Notes: generated by a model from the sequence alone, not told the origin. DNA of 64,000 nt from Pseudomonas sp. MWU16-30317 (GCF_020515695.1 NZ_JAIWJA010000010.1:1-64000), one strand, 5' to 3'. Shown: positions 7,726 through 15,460, counted from the stretch's first letter. Translations and numbers: made by a program.

Positions 7726-8658
7726 ATGTCTGATATCTACCTCGACGTCACACCGAAAATCGTCACCGCGCTCGATCAAGGAGTCATTCCTTGGATCAAG
7801 CCGTGGTCACCCGCGCACCACGGGGCGCTCCAGCCCTTCCCTGTCAACGCCGTCACTGGCCGCGCCTACTCGGGCATCAACATCCCCTTGCTGTGGGCTG
7901 AAGCGCGCCTGAAGGGCTACACGCAGGATCGATGGCTCACTTTCAACCAGGCGCGCAAGGCCGGCGGACACATCCGCAAAGATGAACATGCGACCTTGGC
8001 CGTGCTGTACAAACCGATGAGCCGCGAGCAGCAGGACGACACCGGCCAACCGGTTCTGGATGAACAGGGCAATGCCAAACAGGTGCAATTCGCGATCCTG
8101 AAGACGCATTGCCTGTTCAACATCGAGCAGACCGAGAATGTCGAGAACCTGGATGTTGAGACCATCGCCCCCGATGAAGGCTCGCCGTTCGTAAACCATG
8201 ACCTGGCAGAGCAACTGCTGATCGACTCGGGGGCTCGGATTGATCACCGTCCTGGTGATGAAGCGTTCTATCAGCCGATCGCCGACCGCATTCAGTTGCC
8301 GACCAAACCGCAGTTCAACACTGAAGGCGATTACTACGCCACGGCGCTGCATGAGTTGAACCATTGGACGGGTCACCATTCAAGGCTCAAACGCGAAGGC
8401 ATCGTCGGCCTACACCGCTTCGGCCCCACCGGATACGCCTTTGAAGAACTGGTGGCGGAGATGGGCGCAGCGTTTCTATGCGCCCTGGCCGGCATCCAGG
8501 GAGAACTGCGGCATGAGGGCTATATCGCCTCGTGGTTGAAACTGCTCAAGGACGACAAGCGAGCGATCTTCCGCGCCAGCGGCCATGCCCGTGATGCCGC
8601 GGACTTTCTGCTTGAACTGCAACACCGGAAACGGGAGGAACTACCGCAAAGCGCTTGA
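7726..8658 (+). CDS. ardC: ArdC-type antirestriction protein with zinc metallopeptidase motif
   Basis: The 310-residue protein has an ArdC N-terminal (DUF1738) ssDNA-binding domain over about residues 1-130 (opening IYLDVTPKIVTALDQGVIPWIKPW, with GRAYSGINIPLLW). A C-terminal metallopeptidase-like domain carries HELNHWTGH, its HEXXH at residues 209-213, with downstream Glu in YAFEELVAEMGAAFL. ArdC homologues protect incoming DNA during conjugation against restriction. The ATG at 7726 has GGAG at 9 nt. It follows the 100-residue gene and ends in a strong terminator. Cytoplasmic; substrate unknown. Confidence 0.88.
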   Translation: MSDIYLDVTPKIVTALDQGVIPWIKPWSPAHHGALQPFPVNAVTGRAYSGINIPLLWAEARLKGYTQDRWLTFNQARKAGGHIRKDEHATLAVLYKPMSREQQDDTGQPVLDEQGNAKQVQFAILKTHCLFNIEQTENVENLDVETIAPDEGSPFVNHDLAEQLLIDSGARIDHRPGDEAFYQPIADRIQLPTKPQFNTEGDYYATALHELNHWTGHHSRLKREGIVGLHRFGPTGYAFEELVAEMGAAFLCALAGIQGELRHEGYIASWLKLLKDDKRAIFRASGHARDAADFLLELQHRKREELPQSA

Positions 8659-8679
8659 AGGATGAGTGCCGCTATAACG

Positions 8680-8706
8680 ACAAAGCCCAGCATTGCTGGG
8701 CTTTGT
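8680..8706 (+). terminator. Intrinsic terminator between ardC and the silencer gene
   Basis: A 12-bp perfect stem (ACAAAGCCCAGC with GCTGGGCTTTGT) encloses an ATT loop. It lies between the convergent ardC and MvaT-like genes and can serve both strands, since each side ends in T-rich sequence. Confidence 0.8.
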
Positions 8707-8741
8707 CGCTCATGTGGCCCTCAGAGGAGCGCCTCACCGGA

Positions 8742-9107
8742 TCACTCCAGCCAGCTTTCGACCGTTTCGCCACCGAATTCCTGCTTCCAGGCTTTCAAGG
8801 TGCGGTGATTGCCACCCTTGGTCTCGACCACTTCACCGCTGTGCGGGTTCTTGTAGCGCTTGAGCTCTCGCGGTTTGCGCGACTTGACGGCCGAAGCGGT
8901 CGACGAAGCCGGGGCTGCACGGTAGTGCGGGTCTAGAATTGCGATCACCTGCTTCAGACCGACGTTGTATTCGGCAAGCAGCTCCTGAAGCTTGGTCTCG
9001 AACTCGATTTCGCGCTTGAGGCCCGAATCATTTTTCATCTGGTCCAGCTGCTGCAACTGCGCCGCCAGTTGTGCTTCCAGCGCTTTGAACTCTGCCAGCT
9101 TCGACAT
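8742..9107 (-). CDS. MvaT/MvaU-family H-NS-like silencer carried by the ICE
   Basis: The 121-residue protein has an N-terminal coiled coil (about residues 3-60, FKALEAQLAAQLQQLDQMKND) for oligomerisation. A basic linker follows, then a C-terminal DNA-binding domain with YKNPHSGEVVETKGGNHRTLKAWK, including the GGN motif that reads AT-rich minor grooves. MvaT proteins silence horizontally acquired DNA. Being on the ICE, it probably lowers the cost of carriage or interacts with chromosomal MvaT/MvaU, as Pmr does on plasmid pCAR1. Its own promoter region (9108-9150) is AT-rich, which suggests autoregulation. Confidence 0.9.
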   Translation of the reverse strand: MSKLAEFKALEAQLAAQLQQLDQMKNDSGLKREIEFETKLQELLAEYNVGLKQVIAILDPHYRAAPASSTASAVKSRKPRELKRYKNPHSGEVVETKGGNHRTLKAWKQEFGGETVESWLE

Positions 9108-9214
9108 GATGAATCCTCATACTCAATTAATTAATAACAATCTACAGATTAGGAGCAAATCCTGAGACAACACGTTCGTGATTAGTAGCGATGGCTCCGC
9201 ATACGACCCTGACG

Positions 9215-9412
9215 TTACTCGATATCAAGCGTCGCACACAGATGCGCGACTAGCTCCCGGGGCGCTGAGCTATCCACCACCTTATAGATTAGTTCACGTT
9301 TGCAGCGCGGCAACTTCTTCACGCAACGCTTCGCGGCTGCCCGGATCGCCTCATCGGTACCGTGAATGCGATCGGCCAGTAACACGATCAATGTAGCATC
9401 ACTCAGCGTCAC
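9215..9412 (-). CDS. Small hypothetical protein, GTG start
   Basis: The 65-residue ORF starts at GTG 9412 with a well placed GAGG about 7 nt upstream, which argues that it is translated. The product looks helical, with a basic Cys-containing centre (AAKRCVKKLPRCKREL). I recognise no family. It lies upstream of and parallel to the silencer gene. Confidence 0.45.
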   Translation of the reverse strand: MTLSDATLIVLLADRIHGTDEAIRAAAKRCVKKLPRCKRELIYKVVDSSAPRELVAHLCATLDIE

Positions 9413-9537
9413 AACTGCGCCTCATGTTTCTGAATAAGACGATTGTACGCCGAAAAGGAAACAGCCGCCCATAGGTGGTTCAACTTTTAAAATGATGGAA
9501 TGCATACCGACATAGCACTAAAAAAGTAAGGGCCAGC

Positions 9538-9651
9538 ATGTTAAAGGGAATGGCAAAGAGTCAATGGATGAAGAGAACGGGGATCAAGGGTAAGAGGCCT
9601 ATCCGCGAAAAGCCAAAAAGGCCCTGCCCTGCCAAAACGGTGGATACTTGA
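9538..9651 (+). CDS. Possible 37-residue basic peptide coupled to the relaxase gene
   Basis: ATG 9538 opens a 37-codon frame whose stop overlaps the relaxase ATG (TGATG at 9649-9653). The product is extremely basic, with Lys or Arg at roughly every third position (KSQWMKRTGIKGKR within it). An A/G-rich stretch precedes it. Overlap of stop and start suggests it serves as a translational lead-in for the relaxase. Whether the peptide itself has a function is unknown. Confidence 0.4.
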   Translation: MLKGMAKSQWMKRTGIKGKRPIREKPKRPCPAKTVDT

Positions 9652-11402
9652 TGCGCAAGCTGTTTGAGCGGAAAAAGGGCCCTATACCGTCAGAGCCCGC
9701 TCATGGGGCACCGGTAGGCTGGACGCCAGTGCACCCTCCTACCCATTTGTTGGCTGAACCACACCGTCAACGGCTGATGGAACGCATTTGGCAGTACACC
9801 GCTTTGTCGACGGAACAGTTCGAGCAGCTCTACCGACAGCCGCTGTTAGGCTATGCCGAATACGTCCAACTGCTCCCCGCCAGTGAAAGCCATCACCACG
9901 CCTATGCCGGCGGCATGCTCGATCATGGCCTGGAACTGGTGGCCACAGCGCTGAAGTTGCGTCAGTCCCACCTCCTCCCTACCACGGCCGCACCCGAGGA
10001 TCAGGCCGTGCAAGCGGATGCCTGGTCTGCCGCCATTGCCTACGGGGCGTTACTTCACGATATCGGCAAGGTCGCTGTCGACATGGAGGTGGAATGCATC
10101 AACGGCCTGCGATGGTATCCTTGGCATGGCCCGCTGGTGCAGTCCTACCGCTTCCGTTATGTGCGCGGGCGTGACTACAAGCTGCACAATGCTGCCGCAG
10201 GACTGATCTTCAACAAGATTCTAGATCCATACATCTTAGATTGGCTCAGTGGTTACCCCGTCCTGTGGAGCAGCCTGCTCTATGTACTTGCCGGTCAGTA
10301 CGAGCATGCCGGCGTGCTCGGCGAGCTGGTCACCCAGGCGGACCGCATCTCGACCGCACAGAACATCGGCGGCAATCCCGCCAAGGCGCTGCTGGCGCCT
10401 GTAACGTCGCTACAGCATCATCTGCTTAGCGCACTGCGCCATCTGGTAAAGAACGAGTTGAAGCTCAACCAGGTCGGCGCTGCTGGCTGGCTAACAGCAG
10501 ACGCGCTGTGGCTGGTCAGTAAGGTAGCCGCAGATAAAGTCAGAGCCTACCTGCTGGCACAGTCCGTTGATGGCGTGCCTTCATCCAACATCGCACTCTT
10601 CGACGAGCTTCAGTCCCATGGACTGGTTGAGGCCAACAGCGAAGGCAAGGCAGTTTGGAAGGCAGCTGTCGTCGACGGTGATTGGCAGCAACAATTCACC
10701 TTCCTGCGACTGCAGCCGTCGCTCATTTGGGGGGATGAAACCCGGCCACCGGAATTTGTCGGTACGGTAGCCCCCATCGTCGATATCGAGCCTGAGCACA
10801 TTCAACCACTGGCATCAATTGCCGCTTACAGCCCCTCCCCACCCGCGGCCAGCCAGCCCCCGTCACACAGTCATCGAAATTCGGATCCATCGGAAATTTA
10901 TCCACCCGAAGCAGATTGCAGTGACTATCTAGGGCCGCTACTGGAGCTGTTCGAGATGCCCGATCTCGATCAGGGTACCGCGCTATCCAAACCCCCGATC
11001 GCCGAGGAGCAAAACAACAACGATCTCGGCAAAAATTTCCTGGAGTGGTTGCGGGCGGGTCTGCAGAGCCACGCGCTGATCATCAATGACAGCCGGGCCA
11101 AGGTGCATACCGTCGGCGACACCTACTTCCTGGTAACCCCAGGTATATTTCAACGCTATGCCATGGAGTGCCAGAAGCAAGTAGTTCATATCGACAGTAC
11201 AGAAGCCTGGCCAAGCGTTCAGAAAAGCTTTGAGAAAATGAACATTCACCGGCGCAGGCCAAACGGCGAGAACATCTGGGCCTGCCATGTACAAGGTCCC
11301 CGAAAGCGCGGAAAACTGAACGGCTACCTGATGAAAGATCCACTAGACCTCAACCAAGACGGGCTTACAAACAATCCATTTCTTAGATTGACCGACAGCT
11401 GA
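9651..11402 (+). CDS. MobH-family relaxase (TraI_2, PFL_4751-type)
   Basis: The 583-residue protein is the ICE relaxase that would nick oriT and lead the transferred strand. The N-terminal TraI_2 domain shows the MobH HHH signature at residues 81-83 (ASESHHHAYAGGMLDHG) and an HD motif at 136-137 (LLHDIGK), both metal-binding. A low-complexity Pro/Ser linker follows at about 385-410. The C-terminal TraI_2_C domain (from about 460, NFLEWLRAGLQSHALIINDS, then GDTYFLVTP) completes the family layout. I use ATG 9651; a TTG at 9648 is adjacent. It is coupled to the small basic ORF upstream. Confidence 0.88.
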   Translation: MRKLFERKKGPIPSEPAHGAPVGWTPVHPPTHLLAEPHRQRLMERIWQYTALSTEQFEQLYRQPLLGYAEYVQLLPASESHHHAYAGGMLDHGLELVATALKLRQSHLLPTTAAPEDQAVQADAWSAAIAYGALLHDIGKVAVDMEVECINGLRWYPWHGPLVQSYRFRYVRGRDYKLHNAAAGLIFNKILDPYILDWLSGYPVLWSSLLYVLAGQYEHAGVLGELVTQADRISTAQNIGGNPAKALLAPVTSLQHHLLSALRHLVKNELKLNQVGAAGWLTADALWLVSKVAADKVRAYLLAQSVDGVPSSNIALFDELQSHGLVEANSEGKAVWKAAVVDGDWQQQFTFLRLQPSLIWGDETRPPEFVGTVAPIVDIEPEHIQPLASIAAYSPSPPAASQPPSHSHRNSDPSEIYPPEADCSDYLGPLLELFEMPDLDQGTALSKPPIAEEQNNNDLGKNFLEWLRAGLQSHALIINDSRAKVHTVGDTYFLVTPGIFQRYAMECQKQVVHIDSTEAWPSVQKSFEKMNIHRRRPNGENIWACHVQGPRKRGKLNGYLMKDPLDLNQDGLTNNPFLRLTDS

Positions 11403-11489
11403 GGATCACCACCTGTTTGAAGCTGTGGGTTCTGGCGTAGCTGGAAAACTGAGCTTCTGACATGCTGTTCAGCCGGAGCAGCAGCTCGT

Positions 11490-11549
11490 CAGACTGAGGG
11501 CTCAGTCTGAGATCCTGCAGATGACCTCTTCGCTTCGAAAAAAGAGGTC
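11490..11549. repeat. Two inverted repeats downstream of the relaxase gene
   Basis: CAGACTGAG-GG-CTCAGTCTG (11490-11509) is a perfect 9-bp dyad. About 14 nt later GACCTCTT (11523-11530) pairs with AAGAGGTC (11542-11549). Neither is followed by a clear T-tract on the + strand. The location just past the relaxase gene makes an oriT, operator or termination role possible. Confidence 0.55.
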
Positions 11550-11588
11550 GATAGTAGTGAATAGTCCCGCGTTGCTGCCTGCCTGAAA

Positions 11589-11703
11589 GTGTCCGGATGG
11601 CCGTGGAATCGGTGTCCGGATGCTTGTGGAATGAGCGTCCGGATCAGCGTGGAATCAGTGTCCGGATGTCGGTGGAATGGGTGTCCGGATGGTCATGGAA
11701 TCC
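11589..11703. repeat. Five head-to-tail 23-bp repeats, IS21-like terminus or protein-binding array
   Basis: Five units of exactly 23 bp start at 11589, 11612, 11635, 11658 and 11681, with consensus GTGTCCGGATNNNNGTGGAAT plus two variable bases. The first ten bases and the GTGGAAT block are nearly invariant (GCGTCC in unit 3, ATGGAAT in unit 5). I recall similar repeats at the termini of IS21-family elements, where they bind transposase. No istA/istB is nearby, so this may be an orphan end. The rest of 11403-11861 holds no convincing gene. Confidence 0.85.
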
Positions 11704-11861
11704 CCAAGTAGCGCTTCGTCTAGACAACGCCAATACCTTCCATAGTGCTCTTCGACCAAAATTCGAGTCAGCCCGCGTCGTATTTTCGGGCTTCCCAGCA
11801 GGCAAAAACGGTCAATGTGAATTGCGCCCCAGCCCGAGCGCCTCACATTAGGAGACCAAGG

Positions 11862-12143
11862 ATGAACACCGTTTTCCTGCTGATGGCTCAATACGAAGGC
11901 AAAGCTATCATCCCGCTAAGCGCCGTCTGCGCCGACTACTTCACTCATCTCACGATAGAGATGTTCCAACGCAAGGTACTGGCGGGGCAGATCAAGATTC
12001 CCATTACCCGCCTCGAGCCAAGCCAGAAGAGCGCCAAAGGCATCCACATTACTGACCTAGCCAACTACCTTGATGAACAACGAGAAGCGGCACTCAAGGA
12101 GTGCCGTCAACTCAACGGTGCTTTCGCCGTGGGGCGACGTTGA
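11862..12143 (+). CDS. PrtN-family transcriptional regulator
   Basis: The 93-residue protein closely follows the pyocin activator PrtN family: opening MNTVFLLMAQYEGKAIIPL, then VCADYFTHLT, RLEPSQKSAKGIHITDLANYLDEQR. PrtN activates pyocin genes in P. aeruginosa; family members also occur beside phage and island integrases. ATG 11862 has GGAG about 10 nt upstream and begins the conserved domain; an earlier in-frame start at 11745 lacks support. Its last 32 bp overlap the 3' end of the convergent integrase gene. A role as excision factor or integrase regulator is inference. Confidence 0.82.
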   Translation: MNTVFLLMAQYEGKAIIPLSAVCADYFTHLTIEMFQRKVLAGQIKIPITRLEPSQKSAKGIHITDLANYLDEQREAALKECRQLNGAFAVGRR

Positions 12144-13263
12144 CCGCGACCCTCGCGCCTAGCTCCACGGGCGATTTGATCATCTTCTCAATCCATTCCC
12201 ATTCCAACCAAACATCACCGCGACGCTTGAGATGCGTGTAACGTCGCATCGAGTTCCAGTCTCGGTGCCCAGACACCGAAGCCACCCGCGGAATGTCCCA
12301 CTCCATTTCAAAGAGTCGGCTCACACCTTCGTGCCTCAAGTCATGGAAATGCAGATCCTCAATGCCTAGAAACTTGCACGCACGGGTCCAGGAGGCGGAA
12401 ATAGAATCCGGGTTGTAGGGAAAGATCTCCGCACATTTCCTCGGCATGCTTTGTAGGATTTCCCAAGCAGGGTACGGAATGTGGCACCACACATTATTCC
12501 CGATTTTCTGTCCTGGGTTCTTCATGTCTCGGACGAGTATCCGGTGCTCCTCCTCATCCAGATCTGCCCATCGAATCCGGGTGATCTCATCTTGGCGCCG
12601 AGTCGAGAACATCGCGAAACCTAACACCTTGACCATGTTGATCGAGGTAGGCCTTACCTTCTGACCAGCGCTGAAATGCTCGAGGAGTTTGCGCAACTCA
12701 TCATTAGTCGGCCGGCGCGCTCGCTCTTGGCTTTTCATGTCATAGCCAAGCTTCTTCAGGACTTTTCTAGCTTCCGCCATCACATGCTGGTCGACTTGAT
12801 AACCCCAGGCAGGCTTGGCGATCGAAAGCACAGCTCCAAGGTGAGCCATATCGTTCGCTGCGGTTTGCGGTTGGACATCCCCCCCAGCCTTGCTCATCCG
12901 CCAAAGCGCGTACTCGACTAATCGCTGACTATTGATCTGCGAGTCTATTACCTGACCCAGAGTGGTCAGTGAGATGGCTTTCAGCGTTGCGCGCTTTGTC
13001 TTCCCTAATGGACGGGCCTTTTCGACCTCTTGCAAGTAGCGATCGATAATCTCGGCCAAGGGAACACCTACCCGGTTTGCCTTCTCGATAGCGTCCGGCT
13101 CGTAGAGCTCTGCCTCACGTCGTCGGATCCAGGCTTGTGCTGCCTGTTTTCGTACGAACGACTGGGTCTCTTGATAGACTTGCGCCCCATCGCGCTTGAT
13201 GCGGATCTGAGCCGTATAGCGGACGGTCCCGTCCGCCAGTTTTCTCAATCGAATTGTAGCCAT
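12112..13263 (-). CDS. int: Tyrosine recombinase, dusA-associated integrase
   Basis: The 383-residue integrase has an N-terminal arm-binding region (MATIRLRKLADGTVRYTAQIRI), a SAM-like core-binding domain, and a C-terminal catalytic domain. Catalytic residues are Arg223 (STRRQDEITRIRW), His307 and Arg310 (HDLRHEG), His333 (SGHRDW) and nucleophile Tyr342 (RRYTHL). The gene is divergent from dusA with only 111 bp between starts, the hallmark of integrases that target the 5' end of dusA (a family described from prophages and islands). It would integrate and excise the ICE. Confidence 0.9.
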   Translation of the reverse strand: MATIRLRKLADGTVRYTAQIRIKRDGAQVYQETQSFVRKQAAQAWIRRREAELYEPDAIEKANRVGVPLAEIIDRYLQEVEKARPLGKTKRATLKAISLTTLGQVIDSQINSQRLVEYALWRMSKAGGDVQPQTAANDMAHLGAVLSIAKPAWGYQVDQHVMAEARKVLKKLGYDMKSQERARRPTNDELRKLLEHFSAGQKVRPTSINMVKVLGFAMFSTRRQDEITRIRWADLDEEEHRILVRDMKNPGQKIGNNVWCHIPYPAWEILQSMPRKCAEIFPYNPDSISASWTRACKFLGIEDLHFHDLRHEGVSRLFEMEWDIPRVASVSGHRDWNSMRRYTHLKRRGDVWLEWEWIEKMIKSPVELGARVAVNVAPRRKHR

Positions 13264-13374
13264 GGCAAAGTGGTAAGAGTCGATGTCGAAGTGGTAAATC
13301 TTACCACCGACTTCGAGAAAACGCCCGAAAACGCCCGAAAACGCCCGAAAATGGTAAAAAATACGTAGACTAAA
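13264..13374. other. int-dusA junction with arm-type repeats
   Basis: Between the two starts lie three tandem AAAACGCCCG units (13318-13347). There is also a near-perfect dyad TCGAAG-TGGTAA-ATC-TTACCA-CCGA-CTTCGA (13286-13316), with further TGGTAA copies at 13271 and 13352. Such dense repeats between an integrase and its target are expected for the integrase/excisionase binding region of an attachment site. The recombination core is probably at or inside the start of dusA. Confidence 0.6.
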
Positions 13375-14385
13375 ATGTCATTAAAAATCGACCAAACCCC
13401 AGTAAACATAAGGCCTGAGCCCTCTAGGCGCTTCAGCGTTGCACCGATGATGGACTGGACAGACCGCCACTGCCGCCACTTCCTGCGCCTTCTGTCCCGC
13501 AACACCCTCCTCTACACCGAAATGGTCACCACCGGCGCCCTGCTTCACGGCGACACCGACCGCTTCCTGCGTTACGACGACACTCAGCATCCCCTGGCCC
13601 TGCAGTTAGGCGGCAGCAACCCCTCCGACCTCGCCGCCTGCGCGAAGATCGCCGAGCAATACGGCTACGACGAGGTAAACCTCAACGTCGGCTGCCCGAG
13701 TGACCGAGTGCAGAACAACATGATCGGGGCCTGCCTGATGGGCCACCCCGCCCTTGTGGCAGATTGCGTCAAGGCCATGCGCGATGCGGTGTCGATCCCC
13801 ATCACGGTCAAGCATCGCATTGGCATCAACGGCCGCGATTCCTACGCCGAGCTGTGCGATTTCGTTGGACAGGTGAGCGAAGCCGGCTGCGGCAGTTTCA
13901 CCGTGCATGCGCGCATCGCCATCCTCGAAGGCCTGTCGCCGAAGGAAAATCGCGATATCCCGCCGCTGCGCTATGACGTCGCCGCTCAGTTGAAACAGGA
14001 CTTTGCGGCGCTGGAGATCGTGCTCAACGGTGGTATCAAGACGCTTGCCGACTGCCACACGCATTTGCAGACGTTCGATGGCGTAATGCTGGGTCGCGAG
14101 GCATATCACAACCCTTATCTGCTGGCTGAGGTCGACCAGCAACTTTTCGGCAGCACGGCGCCGGTGATTACCCGCAGCGAAGCACTAGACCAGTTGCGCC
14201 CGTATATCGCCAAGCATGTGGCCGAGGGCGGTACGATGCACCATGTGACCCGCCACGTACTGGGCCTGGCGCTGGGCTTCCCGGGGGCGCGCAAGTTTCG
14301 CCAGATGCTGTCGGTGGATATTCATAAGCACCCTGACCCGTTGCAGGTGCTGGACCAAGCGGCGCTGATCATCGAGGGTAGATGA
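13375..14385 (+). CDS. dusA: tRNA-dihydrouridine(20/20a) synthase DusA
   Basis: The 336-residue flavoenzyme reduces U20/U20a in the D-loop of tRNA using NADPH and FMN. Visible motifs are SVAPMMDWTDRHCR at residues 21-34, the catalytic Cys in VNLNVGCPSDRVQ, TVKHRIGI, and the phosphate-binding GVMLGREAYHNP. The N-terminal 20 residues (MSLKIDQTPVNIRPEPSR) are unusual and no clear ribosome-binding site precedes ATG 13375. This fits the ICE having replaced the native start and promoter on insertion. The conserved core appears intact, so the enzyme should be active. Confidence 0.93.
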   Translation: MSLKIDQTPVNIRPEPSRRFSVAPMMDWTDRHCRHFLRLLSRNTLLYTEMVTTGALLHGDTDRFLRYDDTQHPLALQLGGSNPSDLAACAKIAEQYGYDEVNLNVGCPSDRVQNNMIGACLMGHPALVADCVKAMRDAVSIPITVKHRIGINGRDSYAELCDFVGQVSEAGCGSFTVHARIAILEGLSPKENRDIPPLRYDVAAQLKQDFAALEIVLNGGIKTLADCHTHLQTFDGVMLGREAYHNPYLLAEVDQQLFGSTAPVITRSEALDQLRPYIAKHVAEGGTMHHVTRHVLGLALGFPGARKFRQMLSVDIHKHPDPLQVLDQAALIIEGR

Positions 14386-14518
14386 AACCTGCGGAACCAC
14401 TGGCCGCGTCGGCACTCGAACGGGATATCCTTATCGATTCAGCAGTAGGGCCAAAGCCTTGAGGCGCCGCAGCTGCTGGAGTATTGTCGTCCAACCGCAA
14501 AAGGACTAGAGAGCGCTC

Positions 14519-15445
14519 ATGACTTCCAAGCTGGAACAACTCAAGCAATTCACCACCGTGGTCGCGGACACCGGCGATCTGGACGCGATCACCCGTCTCA
14601 AGCCAGTGGACGCCACTACCAACCCGTCGCTGCTGCTCAAGGCTGCATCGATCGCCGGTTACGCCGACATCCTCAAAAAGGTAGTCGAGGGCAACAACGG
14701 CGACGTGGGCCTGGCCTGCGACCGTTTTTCGGTTGAAGTGGGCAGCGGTATCCTCAAAGTCATCCCTGGCCGTATCTCCACCGAGGTCGACGCGCGTCTG
14801 TCGTTCGACACTCCAGCGCTGCTGAAGAAAGCCAATCAACTGATCGAGCTGTATGACAAAGCTGGCGTCAGCCGCGACCGCGTGCTGATCAAGCTGGCGT
14901 CCACCTGGGAAGGCATCCGCGCCGCCGAACAGCTTGAGCGCGATGGTATCCAGTGCAACCTGACCCTGCTGTTCTCCTTTGCTCAGGCCCAGGCCTGCGC
15001 CGACGCGGGCGTGTTCCTGATTTCGCCGTTCGTGGGCCGCATCTACGACTGGTACAAGAAGGCCAACAACACCGACTACACCGGTAGCGACGATCCGGGC
15101 GTGAAATCGGTGACGCGCATTTACGATTACTACAAGACTAACGATTACAAGACCGTGGTTATGGGGGCGAGCTTCCGCAATCTGAACCAGATCGAGAAGC
15201 TGGCCGGCTGCGATCGCCTGACCATCAGCCCTGAACTGCTGCAGAAGCTGTCTGAAGATCAAGGCGAGTTGCCGCGCATCCTCAAGCCAGGCACCACCGG
15301 CGAAGCGCGCAAGACGTTGAGCGAGGCCGAGTTCCGCTGGGAATCCAACGAAGACGCCATGGCAACGGAGAAACTAGCCGAGGGCATCCGTCAGTTCGCT
15401 CGCGACCAAGAGAAGCTGGAGGCGTTGCTGCAAGGCAAGGCTTGA
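14519..15445 (+). CDS. tal: Transaldolase
   Basis: The 308-residue enzyme of the non-oxidative pentose phosphate pathway exchanges dihydroxyacetone units between sugar phosphates. It shows DATTNPSLLLKA near the N-terminus, the Schiff-base Lys125 in VLIKLASTWEGI, and CNLTLLFSFAQAQACADAG. A GAG motif lies 7 nt before ATG 14519 and a strong terminator follows the stop. Length is normal for class 1 transaldolases. The dusA-tal-rssC order is usual for Pseudomonas. Confidence 0.95.
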   Translation: MTSKLEQLKQFTTVVADTGDLDAITRLKPVDATTNPSLLLKAASIAGYADILKKVVEGNNGDVGLACDRFSVEVGSGILKVIPGRISTEVDARLSFDTPALLKKANQLIELYDKAGVSRDRVLIKLASTWEGIRAAEQLERDGIQCNLTLLFSFAQAQACADAGVFLISPFVGRIYDWYKKANNTDYTGSDDPGVKSVTRIYDYYKTNDYKTVVMGASFRNLNQIEKLAGCDRLTISPELLQKLSEDQGELPRILKPGTTGEARKTLSEAEFRWESNEDAMATEKLAEGIRQFARDQEKLEALLQGKA

Positions 15446-15460
15446 GCAGTTACGGGATGT

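Noticed and set aside
8655..8936. ORF of 93 codons on + strand after ardC
   Set aside because: It runs through the terminator at 8680-8706 and is antisense to the MvaT-like gene, whose family match is clear.
11589..11703. 23-bp array considered as CRISPR
   Set aside because: Only four variable bases separate the conserved blocks, too short for spacers; no cas genes.
11745..11861. N-terminal extension of the PrtN-family ORF
   Set aside because: The in-frame codons before ATG 11862 do not resemble the family; the ATG at 11862 has a ribosome-binding site and begins the conserved domain.
13318..13347. Three AAAACGCCCG units considered as the start of a CRISPR-like array
   Set aside because: The units are 10 bp and directly adjacent, with no spacers and no cas genes; better explained as binding repeats.
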